From positions 1 through 7,931 of the forward strand of contig JASJBQ010000225.1 of NCBI GenBank assembly GCA_030066455.1: a DNA stretch of 7,931 nucleotides, written 5' to 3'. This document shows positions 1 through 6,891 of the stretch, piece after piece. The notes beneath the pieces were generated by a model. That model had not been told where the DNA came from. It did not search any database and saw nothing but the letters and a program-made list of their open reading frames with translations. Source of the stretch: Desulfobacterales bacterium. GTDB lineage: Bacteria > Desulfobacterota > Desulfobacteria > Desulfobacterales > UBA5852. The position numbers and the translations under genes were made by a program. The stretch's first letter is position 1. The number at the start of each line of letters is the position of its first letter.

Positions 1-1
1 C

Positions 2-415
2 TGGTTCATGGTGCAGTACCACGAGGAGATGTTTCACGCCATGAAGATCTACGAATACATCCACAGCCAGGGCGGCCAGGTCACCCTGCTGCCGATCGCC
101 CAGCCGCCGGCCGAATTCGACTCTCCCCTCGATATGTTCACCAAGACGCTGGCCCACGAACAGATGGTGACGCAGTCCATCAACAACCTGATGGATCTGG
201 CCATCGAAGAGAAAGACCATGCCACGCGAATCTTTCTGCAGTGGTATGTCACTGAGCAGGTCGAGGAAGAGGAAAACGACAACGAAATCATCGACCAGCT
301 GCGTCTGATCGACGGCAACCCGCAGGGCCTGATGATGCTGGACCGTGAATTGGGTCAGCGCCCGGCCAACGTGCCCGTCGATTTCAGCAAGGGGGTTTCG
401 GCGGGAGAGGAATAG
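2..415 (+). CDS. ftnA: Bacterial non-heme ferritin, C-terminal part (5' end outside window)
   Basis: Iron-storage protein that forms a 24-subunit shell and oxidises Fe(II) at a ferroxidase centre in the cytoplasm. The reading frame is open to the left edge (codons start at base 2), so the ATG at position 8 is internal and the first helix with its metal ligands is missing. Visible family signatures are HEEMFHAMKIYEY (the E-x-x-H metal ligands of the second half of helix A/B), HEQMVTQSINNL, and FLQWYVTEQVEEEE, which matches the FLQWYVSEQHEEE region of E. coli FtnA with Val in place of His. A short acidic C-terminal tail ending in SAGEE follows the last helix. It stops with TAG at 413-415. Family assignment is firm; the choice of FtnA rather than another ferritin subgroup is by motif resemblance only. 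No T-rich terminator follows. Confidence 0.93.
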   Translation, partial: WFMVQYHEEMFHAMKIYEYIHSQGGQVTLLPIAQPPAEFDSPLDMFTKTLAHEQMVTQSINNLMDLAIEEKDHATRIFLQWYVTEQVEEEENDNEIIDQLRLIDGNPQGLMMLDRELGQRPANVPVDFSKGVSAGEE

Positions 416-456
416 GCGCCGCGGCTATATTCTGCTTGTTGATTGCTTCCAGCGGC

Positions 457-484
457 GAACGGTGTTTACCCGCGGTAATCGTTC
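457..484. repeat. Imperfect inverted repeat after ferritin gene
   Basis: Two nested arms pair: GAACG (457-461) with CGTTC (480-484), and TTACC (466-470) with GGTAA (474-478), around a CGC loop, with a small asymmetric internal loop (GTGT against T). It lies 42 bases after the ferritin stop and 56 bases before the next start. It has no T-run, so it is a poor intrinsic terminator. It could be an operator or mRNA hairpin; function is unknown. Confidence 0.4.
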
Positions 485-489
485 CCCGT

Positions 490-526
490 TTCGGATGCTC
501 CGATCCAGCTCCGGCGGCCATCCGAA
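490..526 (+). repeat. Inverted repeat / possible 5'-UTR hairpin before lipoprotein gene
   Basis: TTCGGATG (490-497) is a perfect reverse complement of CATCCGAA (519-526), separated by 21 bases that contain a further CCG/CGG pairing (500-502 with 512-514). The right arm ends three bases before the Shine-Dalgarno sequence at 530. In an mRNA this would form an 8-bp hairpin directly upstream of the ribosome binding site. Whether it regulates anything is inference. Confidence 0.4.
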
Positions 527-529
527 TGC

Positions 530-535
530 AAGGAG
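530..535 (+). promoter_or_regulatory. Ribosome binding site deciding the lipoprotein start
   Basis: AAGGAG lies four bases before the ATG at 540. The spacing is somewhat short, but this is the only strong Shine-Dalgarno sequence near the signal peptide. It rejects the much longer upstream extension of the same frame, which would run back into the ferritin gene. Confidence 0.65.
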
Positions 536-539
536 CGCG

Positions 540-1268
540 ATGTTGCTCTCGAGACTGATGCCCTGGATGCTTTGGCTGCTCGTGCTGACCGCTACCGGTT
601 GCTTTCATCGGCCGTCCCCCTACATGCCCGCCGACTGGCCGCGCCGCCCCGCTCCCGCCGCCAGTCTGACCGCCGCCGAGACACCCCGTCTGCAGATCAT
701 CATCGGCTACTTCGACCTTTGGCCCAACCACACGGCGCTGCGCCTGGTGGCGCCCGACCGGCCGGTGGTTTTCTGGGACCCCGGAGGAGGTTACGGCCTC
801 AAGGAGCCGGAACGTGCGCGTATTCGCGACATTATCATCGACGGGGCGCCCGACATTCCCACTTACATGCCCTTTCGGTGGTACAACAACGACGCCCTGA
901 CCGAGATTTTCGAATGGGATTTATCCGCTGCGGAGGCCCTGCGCATGCACCACGTGCTCATGGCCGGCGCCGGCATCGATCCTGACCCGTCCATCGAGTT
1001 CGACACGGAGACGCCGGGCTTCTTCTGTGCCGCCGCGATCAGCGAATTCCTGCACCGCTTCGGACGGCCCACCCTATGGGTCGCGAAGACCACGGCCAGC
1101 CCGGCGCGCCTCTCACGGGCGTTGTATGGACAGCATCCCGACCGGGTACTGCTTTTCCACCGTCGGGATCGACCCGATTTCCAAGTGATGACGCCGCTCA
1201 GCGAGGCCTCGGGGCGAAGCCGCGCGGCCCGGGAAGACGAAGCCTCGATGGAGTTGACGCCCGATTAG
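540..1268 (+). CDS. Predicted lipoprotein, possible permuted papain-like hydrolase fold
   Basis: A 242-residue protein that I do not recognise with certainty. The N-terminus is a lipoprotein signal: a hydrophobic stretch (residues 8-18) followed by LTATGC, with Cys21 as the candidate lipidated residue. A Pro/Arg-rich linker (22-50) comes next, then a globular domain. In that domain a strand precedes NHTALRL (His64), then a turn WDPGGGYG (80-86), a helix-rich centre (115-145), and GFFCAAAISEFL (Cys163 at the start of a helix). The order His-on-strand first, Cys-at-helix-start later, is that of circularly permuted NlpC/P60 (YiiX/YebB-like) papain-fold enzymes, which cleave amide, peptide or ester bonds. 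This is a fold-level inference from two motifs only; DUF-type proteins of unknown activity remain possible. The start is set by the AAGGAG at 530. Other in-frame Met codons (residues 7 and 10) also precede the signal core. Confidence 0.8.
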   Translation: MLLSRLMPWMLWLLVLTATGCFHRPSPYMPADWPRRPAPAASLTAAETPRLQIIIGYFDLWPNHTALRLVAPDRPVVFWDPGGGYGLKEPERARIRDIIIDGAPDIPTYMPFRWYNNDALTEIFEWDLSAAEALRMHHVLMAGAGIDPDPSIEFDTETPGFFCAAAISEFLHRFGRPTLWVAKTTASPARLSRALYGQHPDRVLLFHRRDRPDFQVMTPLSEASGRSRAAREDEASMELTPD

Positions 1269-1346
1269 CCTGCCCATGGTCGGTTCACGCCCCAAGACGA
1301 TGTCGCGCCTGCCAGGCCGCCGGCCGCTTGCCCCGCCGCGGACAAC

Positions 1347-1377
1347 TTGCCAGATTCGGGATAGCGCCCATTATTAT
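1347..1377 (+). promoter_or_regulatory. Possible sigma70-type promoter for the stress-protein gene
   Basis: TTGCCA (1347-1352) and TATTAT (1372-1377) sit 57 bases upstream of the stress-protein start, in a locally AT-rich patch (about 1370-1420) that stands out in an otherwise GC-rich region. The spacer is 19 bases, longer than the optimal 17, so the assignment is tentative. Confidence 0.3.
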
Positions 1378-1420
1378 GTATATACAGATTCAGCCACCGT
1401 TTGCCGCACATATTTAAGCA

Positions 1421-1427
1421 AAGGAGG
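1421..1427 (+). promoter_or_regulatory. Strong ribosome binding site of the stress-protein gene
   Basis: A full AAGGAGG with a six-base spacer to the ATG at 1434. It fixes that start over an in-frame ATG at 1401, whose extension would have no such site. It is the strongest Shine-Dalgarno sequence in the window and predicts high translation. Confidence 0.75.
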
Positions 1428-1433
1428 TTCCTG

Positions 1434-1904
1434 ATGGGCGAGAAAATCCTGATCGCCATGGATGACTCGGAGAACGCCATGCGGGCCGTCACCTACGTAT
1501 CGACCCATTTCCGCCCGGAGGCCGGTATCACCCTTTTCAGTGTTCTGGCCGATACCGCCGGCCTCTGCGACATGAACAGCCCCGAGCTGACGCCGCTCTT
1601 CCGGTCCCAGCAATCCGCTTTTTGCCAGCTCGAAGACAAGAAGCGCGGTCTGGTCAAAGAGGCTTGCAACCGGGCCAGGGAGATCCTGGTGGGGGCCGGC
1701 TGGGACGGTCAGCGGGTGCAGATCAAGATCGAGGCGAAGCAGAAAAGCGTGGCCCAGGACATCGTCCGCGTGGCCGAGCAGACCCAAAGTCTGATCGTTC
1801 TGGGGAAACGCGGGCTGACCGGCCTGCGGGAATTTTTCATGGGCAGCACCTCCCAGAAGGTCATCCAGTTGGCCAAAGAGGCGTCGGTTCTGGTGGTCAA
1901 TTGA
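1434..1904 (+). CDS. Universal stress protein, single UspA domain, ATP-binding type
   Basis: A 156-residue cytoplasmic protein of the UspA family (alpha/beta Rossmann-like nucleotide-binding fold, usually dimeric), generally linked to stress survival and growth arrest. It starts with the typical first strand EKILIAMDDSENAMRAV, with Asp10 at the nucleotide-contacting position. It ends with the ATP-binding motif G-2x-G-9x-G-S/T: Gly124, Gly127 and Gly137-Ser138 within LGKRGLTGLREFFMGSTS, followed by the last strand SVLVVN. The intact motif places it with ATP-binding members such as MJ0577 rather than the non-binding UspA type. Length is normal for a one-domain protein. A 165-base spacer, a possible promoter and a very strong ribosome binding site suggest it is expressed on its own. 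The precise stress is not readable from sequence. Confidence 0.94.
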   Translation: MGEKILIAMDDSENAMRAVTYVSTHFRPEAGITLFSVLADTAGLCDMNSPELTPLFRSQQSAFCQLEDKKRGLVKEACNRAREILVGAGWDGQRVQIKIEAKQKSVAQDIVRVAEQTQSLIVLGKRGLTGLREFFMGSTSQKVIQLAKEASVLVVN

Positions 1905-2038
1905 CATTGCGCCGATCCAGCGCGCCGACAAGCACCGCCCGGCCCGCCCCCGTCGCGTGCGCCCCGAGCCGTCTGCAGTGCGGTTGCGGCGCCGGCGTCA
2001 ACGACCCGGCCGGCCCATGACCGCCGCATTCTCGGATC

Positions 2039-2060
2039 GAGGGGGGCAACCCCCCCCTTC
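2039..2060 (+). repeat. G-run/C-run hairpin before the phosphodiesterase gene
   Basis: Six G (2041-2046) and eight C (2050-2057) separated by CAA can form a six-pair GC stem with a three-base loop, ending about 24 bases before the ATG at 2081. The following bases are TTCCGTTCC rather than a T-run, so termination of the stress-protein transcript here is possible but weak. The 1905-2080 gap holds nothing else I can identify. Confidence 0.25.
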
Positions 2061-2080
2061 CGTTCCGCTGAGGGCGCCCC

Positions 2081-2947
2081 ATGCCCGCTGAACACTTCGC
2101 GGCCCCCAAAAAGACGCTCCCAAATGCCTCTGAGCGGCTTGAAGGCAGGCTCATGCAGGGGGCCGATGCCCTTGTCGCCCGCTACCGGTTGCCGCCGCGA
2201 CCGGAAGTCGTGAGGGGCGCGCGCATCGTCGCGCATCGCGGAATCTACGACAACGAGGCCGTTATCGAAAACACCCTTGACGCTTTCGATGCGGTTGTGG
2301 ACCAGGGCGTCTGGGGGATCGAGTGCGATGTGCGCTGGACCCGCGACGGCGTGGCCATCGTCCATCACGATCCCGACGGCCGGCGATTGCACGGTCACGC
2401 CCGACCGATCGCCGCCCTGACCCTGCGGGAAATGCAGCGGCTCTACCCGTTGATTCCCACGCTGGCGGCAGTGGTTCGACGTTATGGGCGGAAACGGCAT
2501 CTGATGATCGAAGTTAAAGACTCCGCCGGTATCCCCTTTACCACTGTCAATCGCTCCCTGGCCGTCGACCTCGATTTCCTGTCGCCCGGAGATGATTTCC
2601 ATCTGATGAGCCTTTCCCTGGGTCTTCTGGCGGCGATCGAAGCCGTACCGCGCCATGCCTGTCTGCCGATTGCCCGACTGAACGTGGGGGCAGCGTCCAA
2701 AGCCGTGGCGGATTTCGGTTTTGGGGGACTCACCGGTCATTACGCCGTCATCGGCCGCCAGCGGATAGCGGCCCTGCACCGGCAGGGACGCTTCGTCGGG
2801 ACGGGTTTCGTCAACTCCCGGGGGTGTCTGTTCCGCGAATTGAACCGCCGGGTCGACTGGCTCTTTTCGGACCGTCCGCAGGACATCCAACGCATCGTCA
2901 ACCGTTATCAGGCGCCTTCCTCGCGTTTGGAACGGTCGGCCAGGTAG
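2081..2947 (+). CDS. Glycerophosphodiester phosphodiesterase (GDPD family)
   Basis: A 288-residue enzyme of the GDPD family (TIM-barrel), which hydrolyses glycerophosphodiesters, the products of phospholipid deacylation, to sn-glycerol 3-phosphate and an alcohol. Visible active-site motifs in order: VAHRG (catalytic His52, Arg53), ENT (63-65), GIECDVRWTRDG (metal ligands Glu81, Asp83), VHHD (second His96, Asp97), IPTL (125-128), MIEVKD (metal ligand Glu144), and near the C-terminus LFSDRP, the usual final motif. There is no signal peptide, so it should be cytoplasmic, like UgpQ rather than periplasmic GlpQ. About 45 residues precede the first barrel strand. A weak GAGGG lies six bases before the chosen ATG, but the ATG at 2153 (residue 25) also has an AAGG seven bases upstream and is a real alternative. 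The 3' end overlaps the convergent transporter gene by 40 bases. Natural substrate and head-group preference cannot be told. Confidence 0.92.
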   Translation: MPAEHFAAPKKTLPNASERLEGRLMQGADALVARYRLPPRPEVVRGARIVAHRGIYDNEAVIENTLDAFDAVVDQGVWGIECDVRWTRDGVAIVHHDPDGRRLHGHARPIAALTLREMQRLYPLIPTLAAVVRRYGRKRHLMIEVKDSAGIPFTTVNRSLAVDLDFLSPGDDFHLMSLSLGLLAAIEAVPRHACLPIARLNVGAASKAVADFGFGGLTGHYAVIGRQRIAALHRQGRFVGTGFVNSRGCLFRELNRRVDWLFSDRPQDIQRIVNRYQAPSSRLERSAR

Positions 2948-4239
2948 AACAGCACGCCGCCGATCACGAAGAGCAGCACCACCGAGCTTATACTGATGCG
3001 CGACGCCAGCTGCGCAACGGCGTCCGGGGCCATGTCCGCGGGCCCGAAAGCGCGAAGCAGGTTGCGGGCCGTCAGCCCCACCACCCCCATCATGGCCGGT
3101 CCGATGATGACGGCAAATTTGCCCATCATGTTGTAGAGCCCGAAGAATTCGGCCGAGCGCTCGGCCGGCACCAGCGTGGCATAGTACGAACGGCTCAAGG
3201 CCTGAACCCCGCCCTGGACCAGGCCCACCCCGGCGGCCAGCCCGAAGAATTCCCAGCGATGTTGCATGAAGGCCCCCCAGAGGGTGATGCCGACATAGAT
3301 TCCCAGCGCCAGGTAAAGGCATCGCGGAACACCCCAGGCCTGTCCCAGGCGCCCGAAAAGGAGGGCTGCCGGAAAACCGATGAACTGCACCATGAGCAGA
3401 GCGGTGATGAGGTCCGTGGCGGCAAATCCCAGGGACAGGCCGTAGTCCACAGCCATACGGATGATGGTGTCCACGCCGTCGATGTAGGTCCAGTAGGCCA
3501 GCAGAAAAAGAAACACCGTCTTGTATTGCCGCACCTGCTTGAGGGTTGCTATCAGCTGGCTGAAACCAAAGCGTATGCCCTCGGCCAGGCGCATCCCCTC
3601 CCCTGCACCGGCGGGTTCGCTGAAACTGCCCAGGGCGATCAGGCCGAACCCCCCCCACCAGACGGCCACGGTCAGAAACGACCAGCGCACGGCCGCCGCA
3701 CTGTCGGCCAGGCCGAAAAACTCGGGGCGCAGGGTCATGACCACGTTGAGCAGGAACAGCAGTCCCCCGCCCAGATAGCCGGCCGCAAAACCGAAGGCCG
3801 AGACGCGGTCGTATTGATCCGGCCGGGCCACGTGGGGCAGCAGGGCATCGTAGAAGACATTGGCGCCGGAAAAGCCGATGATGGCGGCCGTATAGACCAG
3901 GATGGCCCCCACCCATTGACCCTGGCGCACAAAGAAGAGCAGGGCGGTGCCGCCGACGCCCAGGAGGGCGAAACGCATCAGAAAAAGTTTGCGGGAGCGG
4001 CAGCGGTCGGCCATGGCGCCCAACACGGGGGCCGCCACCGCCACGAGCAGTCCGGCCAGGGCATTGCCCAGCCCAAGGCGGGCGGTGCTGAGGTTGACAT
4101 CCGCACCGGAGCTCCAGAACTGTTTGAAAAAGATGGGAAAAAAGCCGGCCATCACCGTGGTGGCAAAGGCCGAGTTGGCCCAGTCGTAGAGCGCCCATCC
4201 CCAGATGGCGCGCCGGTTGTCAGAGGCGGGTGAGGTCAT
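2908..4239 (-). CDS. MFS transporter, UMF1 / Atg22-like family
   Basis: A 443-residue integral membrane protein of the major facilitator superfamily. The N-terminal WGWALYDWANSAFATTV (residues 13-29) is the signature of the UMF1 family, whose eukaryotic member Atg22 exports amino acids from the vacuole. A motif-A-like loop GAMADRCRSRK (74-84) follows the second or third helix, then VFYDALLPHVARPDQYDRVSA in the middle, and a second half containing GGVQALSRSYYATLVPAERS and FFGLYNMMGKFAVIIGP, both typical of bacterial UMF1 proteins. About 12 hydrophobic segments fit the usual topology, and the charged tail (DRSKREEGA) is cytoplasmic. The start is preceded by AAAAGG about 11 bases upstream on this strand, a long spacing, so the start is likely but not certain. 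Substrate is unknown; the Atg22 parallel suggests small solutes such as amino acids, but bacterial members are largely uncharacterised. Confidence 0.93.
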   Translation of the reverse strand: MTSPASDNRRAIWGWALYDWANSAFATTVMAGFFPIFFKQFWSSGADVNLSTARLGLGNALAGLLVAVAAPVLGAMADRCRSRKLFLMRFALLGVGGTALLFFVRQGQWVGAILVYTAAIIGFSGANVFYDALLPHVARPDQYDRVSAFGFAAGYLGGGLLFLLNVVMTLRPEFFGLADSAAAVRWSFLTVAVWWGGFGLIALGSFSEPAGAGEGMRLAEGIRFGFSQLIATLKQVRQYKTVFLFLLAYWTYIDGVDTIIRMAVDYGLSLGFAATDLITALLMVQFIGFPAALLFGRLGQAWGVPRCLYLALGIYVGITLWGAFMQHRWEFFGLAAGVGLVQGGVQALSRSYYATLVPAERSAEFFGLYNMMGKFAVIIGPAMMGVVGLTARNLLRAFGPADMAPDAVAQLASRISISSVVLLFVIGGVLFYLADRSKREEGA

Positions 4240-4563
4240 GCGTCATCAAGCCTTTTCGCGGGGGATGCCGAGGCTTCCCCGGCGGCCGGCGGGTCAAGTT
4301 GCAATGCCGGCGGGTAAAGGTTAAGTAGTGTCCGGCCGCAAACCGCAGCTTTCGATTCTCGCCGGCAACGCTTGCGCCCGTGAAATCTTCGACCCCGTCC
4401 GACGGTGCCGGTGAATCATAATCGCTGCGGATTTGATTCGAACCCCAAACCGGTCATTGCCGGACGGACACCTCGCAGGGCATTTCCACGGGCCGGCATG
4501 GGGTGGCGACGTTCGGGGCGGAGCGCTCAAAAGCCGTGGCGCCGCAGGGCCGTGATCATAAAC
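4240..4563. other. Divergent intergenic region between transporter and PBP1B genes
   Basis: This 324-base region separates two divergent genes, so both promoters should lie here. I see no convincing paired -35/-10 for either; CATAAT at 4417-4422 could be a -10 for the rightward gene but has no matching -35. It contains a 14-base direct repeat (listed separately). The PBP1B frame is open leftward through part of it with possible GTG/ATG starts (4405, 4498, 4552), but composition there does not resemble a PBP1B N-terminus. Confidence 0.5.
4285..4319. repeat. 14-base direct repeat with 21-base period
   Basis: GCCGGCGGGTCAAG (4285-4298) and GCCGGCGGGTAAAG (4306-4319) differ at one base and start 21 bases apart, which is two DNA helical turns. 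They lie 46 and 67 bases upstream of the transporter start. Such spacing would place two protein-binding sites on one face of the helix; an operator role is inference. Confidence 0.4.
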
Positions 4564-6891
4564 ATGCGACGCGCAATTAGCCGACAATTTACCTGGCCTC
4601 GACTCCTGGCCGCACTGCTCATTTTTCTGGCTGCCGGTTCGGCCGGCTTATGGTTTTACGGCCGTGCCCTGCATCGTCAGGTGGAAGAGCGCTTTGCCGG
4701 GCGTCGCTGGAGCATCCCTTCCCGGGTTTACTCCGATGTCACCTTGCTGTATCCCGGCCTGACCCTCAATCGGCCGGCCCTGTTGCGCAAGCTCCATCGC
4801 CTCGACTACCGACCGGTGGATCATGTGCCGCGTCAAAAGGGTGAGATGCGGGCCCGGGGTGCCAGTATCGATATCTATCTACACGATTTGGCCATCCCGG
4901 ATCAACAGCGTCCGGGGTTTCCGGTGCGCATCCATCTGCATGCCGGACGGGTGACGGCCCTAAATGACCTCGATCCCCCGGGGAAGTCCATACCTGTCCT
5001 GATGCTGGAACCGGAAGAGCTGGCGCTGTTCTTCGGCACGGAGCGCGAAAAGCGCAAACTGGTGGCCGTCGACCAACTGCCGGCTTATCTGACGCGCGCC
5101 GTCTTGGCGGCGGAGGACAGCCGCTTCTACCGTCACCACGGGCTTGATCTGCGCGGTATTGCGAGGGCCTTTCTGACCAACCTGCGCCATCTTGCCGTGC
5201 GCCAGGGCGGCTCCACCATTACCCAGCAACTGGCCAAGAATTTTTTTCTGACGCCGGAGCGCACACTGCGCCGCAAACTCCGGGAGGTGTTTCTGGCGCT
5301 GGTGATCGAGTGGCGCTACACCAAGGATGAGATCCTGGAAATGTATCTCAACGAGATTTACTGGGGCCAGAATGGATCCGTGTCGGTCAACGGAGTCGGC
5401 GAGGCTGCCGACTTCTACTTCGGCAAATCGCCCGCCGCGCTGAGCCTGGGCGAGGCGGCAGCACTCGCCGGCTTGATCAAGAGCCCCAACATCTACTCGC
5501 CCTACCGGGATCTCGATCGCTGCCGCCGCCGGCGCAATGAGGTCCTGCGGGCCATGCACGCCAATGCGTGGCTGGATGCCGCCACCCTCGGCCGCGGACT
5601 GTCGGAACCGCTCGATCCCCGCGATCCGATTTACCCTTCGCGGCGGGTACCCTATTTCATCGATTATCTGCAAGGCCAGTTGAACGCGCTCTACGCCCCG
5701 GAAGAGCTGGCCTCGCTGGGGCTCACCATCCACACCACCCTGGACCCCTTGGTCCAGGAGGCCGCCGAGGCGGCCCTCCGGAACGGGCTTGAGCGCCTGG
5801 AACGCCTTCACCCGGATTTGCGGCACGAGGACCCCGCCCGTCAGCTCCAGGGGGCGGTGGTGGTGATGAAGCCGACCACCGGCGCCATCCTGGCCATGGT
5901 GGGCGGGCGCGATTACCGCTATTCGCAGTTCAACCGCACCAGCCAGGCGCGGCGCCAGGCCGGCAGCACCTTCAAGGTTTTCACCTATCTGGCCGCCCTC
6001 GACAAATTCACGCCGGTCACTTCGCTGGACAACACGGCCCAGACCTTCCGCATCGATGGCAAGGACTGGCAGCCGCGCAACTATACACCGGTCGATGAAC
6101 CGGTGGTGAGCATGCGCGAAGCCCTGGCCCGCTCGATCAACCGGGCGACCGTCGATCTGGCCATGCGGATCGGTATGGACAAGGTAGCGACGACGGCGCA
6201 GCAATTCGGGTTCGCCGGACGGCTGATGCCCTATCCTTCACTGGCGCTGGGTGCCGTGGAGGTCCATCCGCTGGAGCTGGCCCGGGCCTACTGCGCCTTT
6301 GCCGCCGCCGGCATGCAGCCCTTTCCATTGAGCCTGCGGGCCGTTTTCAACGAAGACGGCAAACTCATCGAAAACCGCCCCATGCGTTTGCGGCGGGTCG
6401 CGGCACCGGCCAAGGCTTTTTTGATCAGTGTCATGCTGCAAAGTGCGGTACAGCACGGGACCGGGCAGGCACTGACCCATTGGGGGATTACTTTTCCGGT
6501 GGCCGGCAAGACGGGTACGACCAACAATTACCGTGACGCCTGGTTTGTAGGCTACACTCCGGATCTGCTGGCCCTGGTCTGGGTGGGATTTGATGACGGC
6601 GCCAGCCTGAACGTTGCGGGCGCCGAAGCGGCGCTGCCGATCTGGGCCGAGATCATGCGGGCCATTCCCCATCAGCTATCGGGGGCCGCTTTCCTCGCGC
6701 CCGCCGATGTGGTCCGGCACAACGTCTGCACCCGCCACGGCTTTCCGGACGTGACTGGCGGCTGCGAGGCGATTGGGGAGGAATGGTTTGACGCCGCCAA
6801 CGTTCCAGTGGACGAACCGGCCTTCATCCAGGCGCAATCGGCCTGGTATCGCTGGTGGCAGCGTCTGAAGGGCGAAGAACATGCGCCCTAA
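4564..6891 (+). CDS. mrcB: Penicillin-binding protein 1B, bifunctional peptidoglycan synthase
   Basis: Class A PBP (775 residues) that polymerises lipid II and cross-links stem peptides at the outer face of the inner membrane. A basic cytoplasmic tail and one TM helix (about 12-32) lead into a UB2H-like region (about 47-135, beginning RRWSIPSRVYSDV), the part that in E. coli PBP1B contacts LpoB. The GT51 transglycosylase follows: EDSRFYRHHG with catalytic Glu184, then GGSTITQQLAKNFF, RRKLREVFLALVIEWRYTK and EMYLNEIYWGQNG. The transpeptidase has all three motifs: STFK (Ser468, Lys471), SIN (524-526) and KTGT (Lys649). A cysteine pair in the C-terminal tail parallels the E. coli pair. The ATG at 4564 directly precedes the basic/TM segment but has only a distant CAGGG; GTG 4552, ATG 4498 and GTG 4405 are in-frame alternatives. 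It overlaps the downstream lipoprotein gene. Confidence 0.95.
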   Translation: MRRAISRQFTWPRLLAALLIFLAAGSAGLWFYGRALHRQVEERFAGRRWSIPSRVYSDVTLLYPGLTLNRPALLRKLHRLDYRPVDHVPRQKGEMRARGASIDIYLHDLAIPDQQRPGFPVRIHLHAGRVTALNDLDPPGKSIPVLMLEPEELALFFGTEREKRKLVAVDQLPAYLTRAVLAAEDSRFYRHHGLDLRGIARAFLTNLRHLAVRQGGSTITQQLAKNFFLTPERTLRRKLREVFLALVIEWRYTKDEILEMYLNEIYWGQNGSVSVNGVGEAADFYFGKSPAALSLGEAAALAGLIKSPNIYSPYRDLDRCRRRRNEVLRAMHANAWLDAATLGRGLSEPLDPRDPIYPSRRVPYFIDYLQGQLNALYAPEELASLGLTIHTTLDPLVQEAAEAALRNGLERLERLHPDLRHEDPARQLQGAVVVMKPTTGAILAMVGGRDYRYSQFNRTSQARRQAGSTFKVFTYLAALDKFTPVTSLDNTAQTFRIDGKDWQPRNYTPVDEPVVSMREALARSINRATVDLAMRIGMDKVATTAQQFGFAGRLMPYPSLALGAVEVHPLELARAYCAFAAAGMQPFPLSLRAVFNEDGKLIENRPMRLRRVAAPAKAFLISVMLQSAVQHGTGQALTHWGITFPVAGKTGTTNNYRDAWFVGYTPDLLALVWVGFDDGASLNVAGAEAALPIWAEIMRAIPHQLSGAAFLAPADVVRHNVCTRHGFPDVTGGCEAIGEEWFDAANVPVDEPAFIQAQSAWYRWWQRLKGEEHAP
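6868..6872 (+). promoter_or_regulatory. Ribosome binding site inside the end of the PBP1B gene
   Basis: AAGGG lies eight bases before the ATG at 6881 and within the last codons of the PBP1B gene. It supports translation of the TPR lipoprotein from 6881, coupled to PBP1B translation. Confidence 0.5.

Noticed and set aside
345..539. A 65-codon upstream extension of the lipoprotein frame, starting inside the ferritin gene.
   Set aside because: It would bury the signal peptide and lacks a ribosome binding site; the AAGGAG at 530 marks ATG 540 as the start.
1307..1317. An 11-base palindrome GCCTGCCAGGC after the lipoprotein gene, considered as a terminator stem.
   Set aside because: A one-base loop cannot form a hairpin and no T-run follows; GC-rich sequence gives such matches by chance.
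1374..1931. A 185-codon minus-strand frame opposite the universal stress protein.
   Set aside because: The plus-strand product has an intact UspA fold signature and ATP motif with an excellent ribosome binding site; the minus-strand product has no known features.
1709..4198. An 829-codon open frame on the minus strand spanning the stress protein, phosphodiesterase and transporter genes.
   Set aside because: It crosses three well-supported genes in another frame, is Gly/Arg/Pro-rich with no recognisable domain, and is explained by scarcity of stop codons in GC-rich DNA.
2824..4233. A 469-codon open frame on the plus strand opposite the transporter gene.
   Set aside because: Its product is Gln/His/Gly-rich, as expected for the antisense of a membrane-protein gene; the minus-strand frame has clear UMF1 motifs.
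4405..4563. A 53-codon N-terminal extension of PBP1B from a GTG at 4405.
   Set aside because: No Shine-Dalgarno sequence precedes it, and the Met at 4564 directly precedes the expected basic tail and TM helix. It cannot be fully excluded, since the 4564 site is also weak.
4960..6204. A 414-codon open frame on the minus strand inside the PBP1B gene.
   Set aside because: It lies entirely opposite the glycosyltransferase and transpeptidase domains and carries no family motif; it is a shadow of codon bias.
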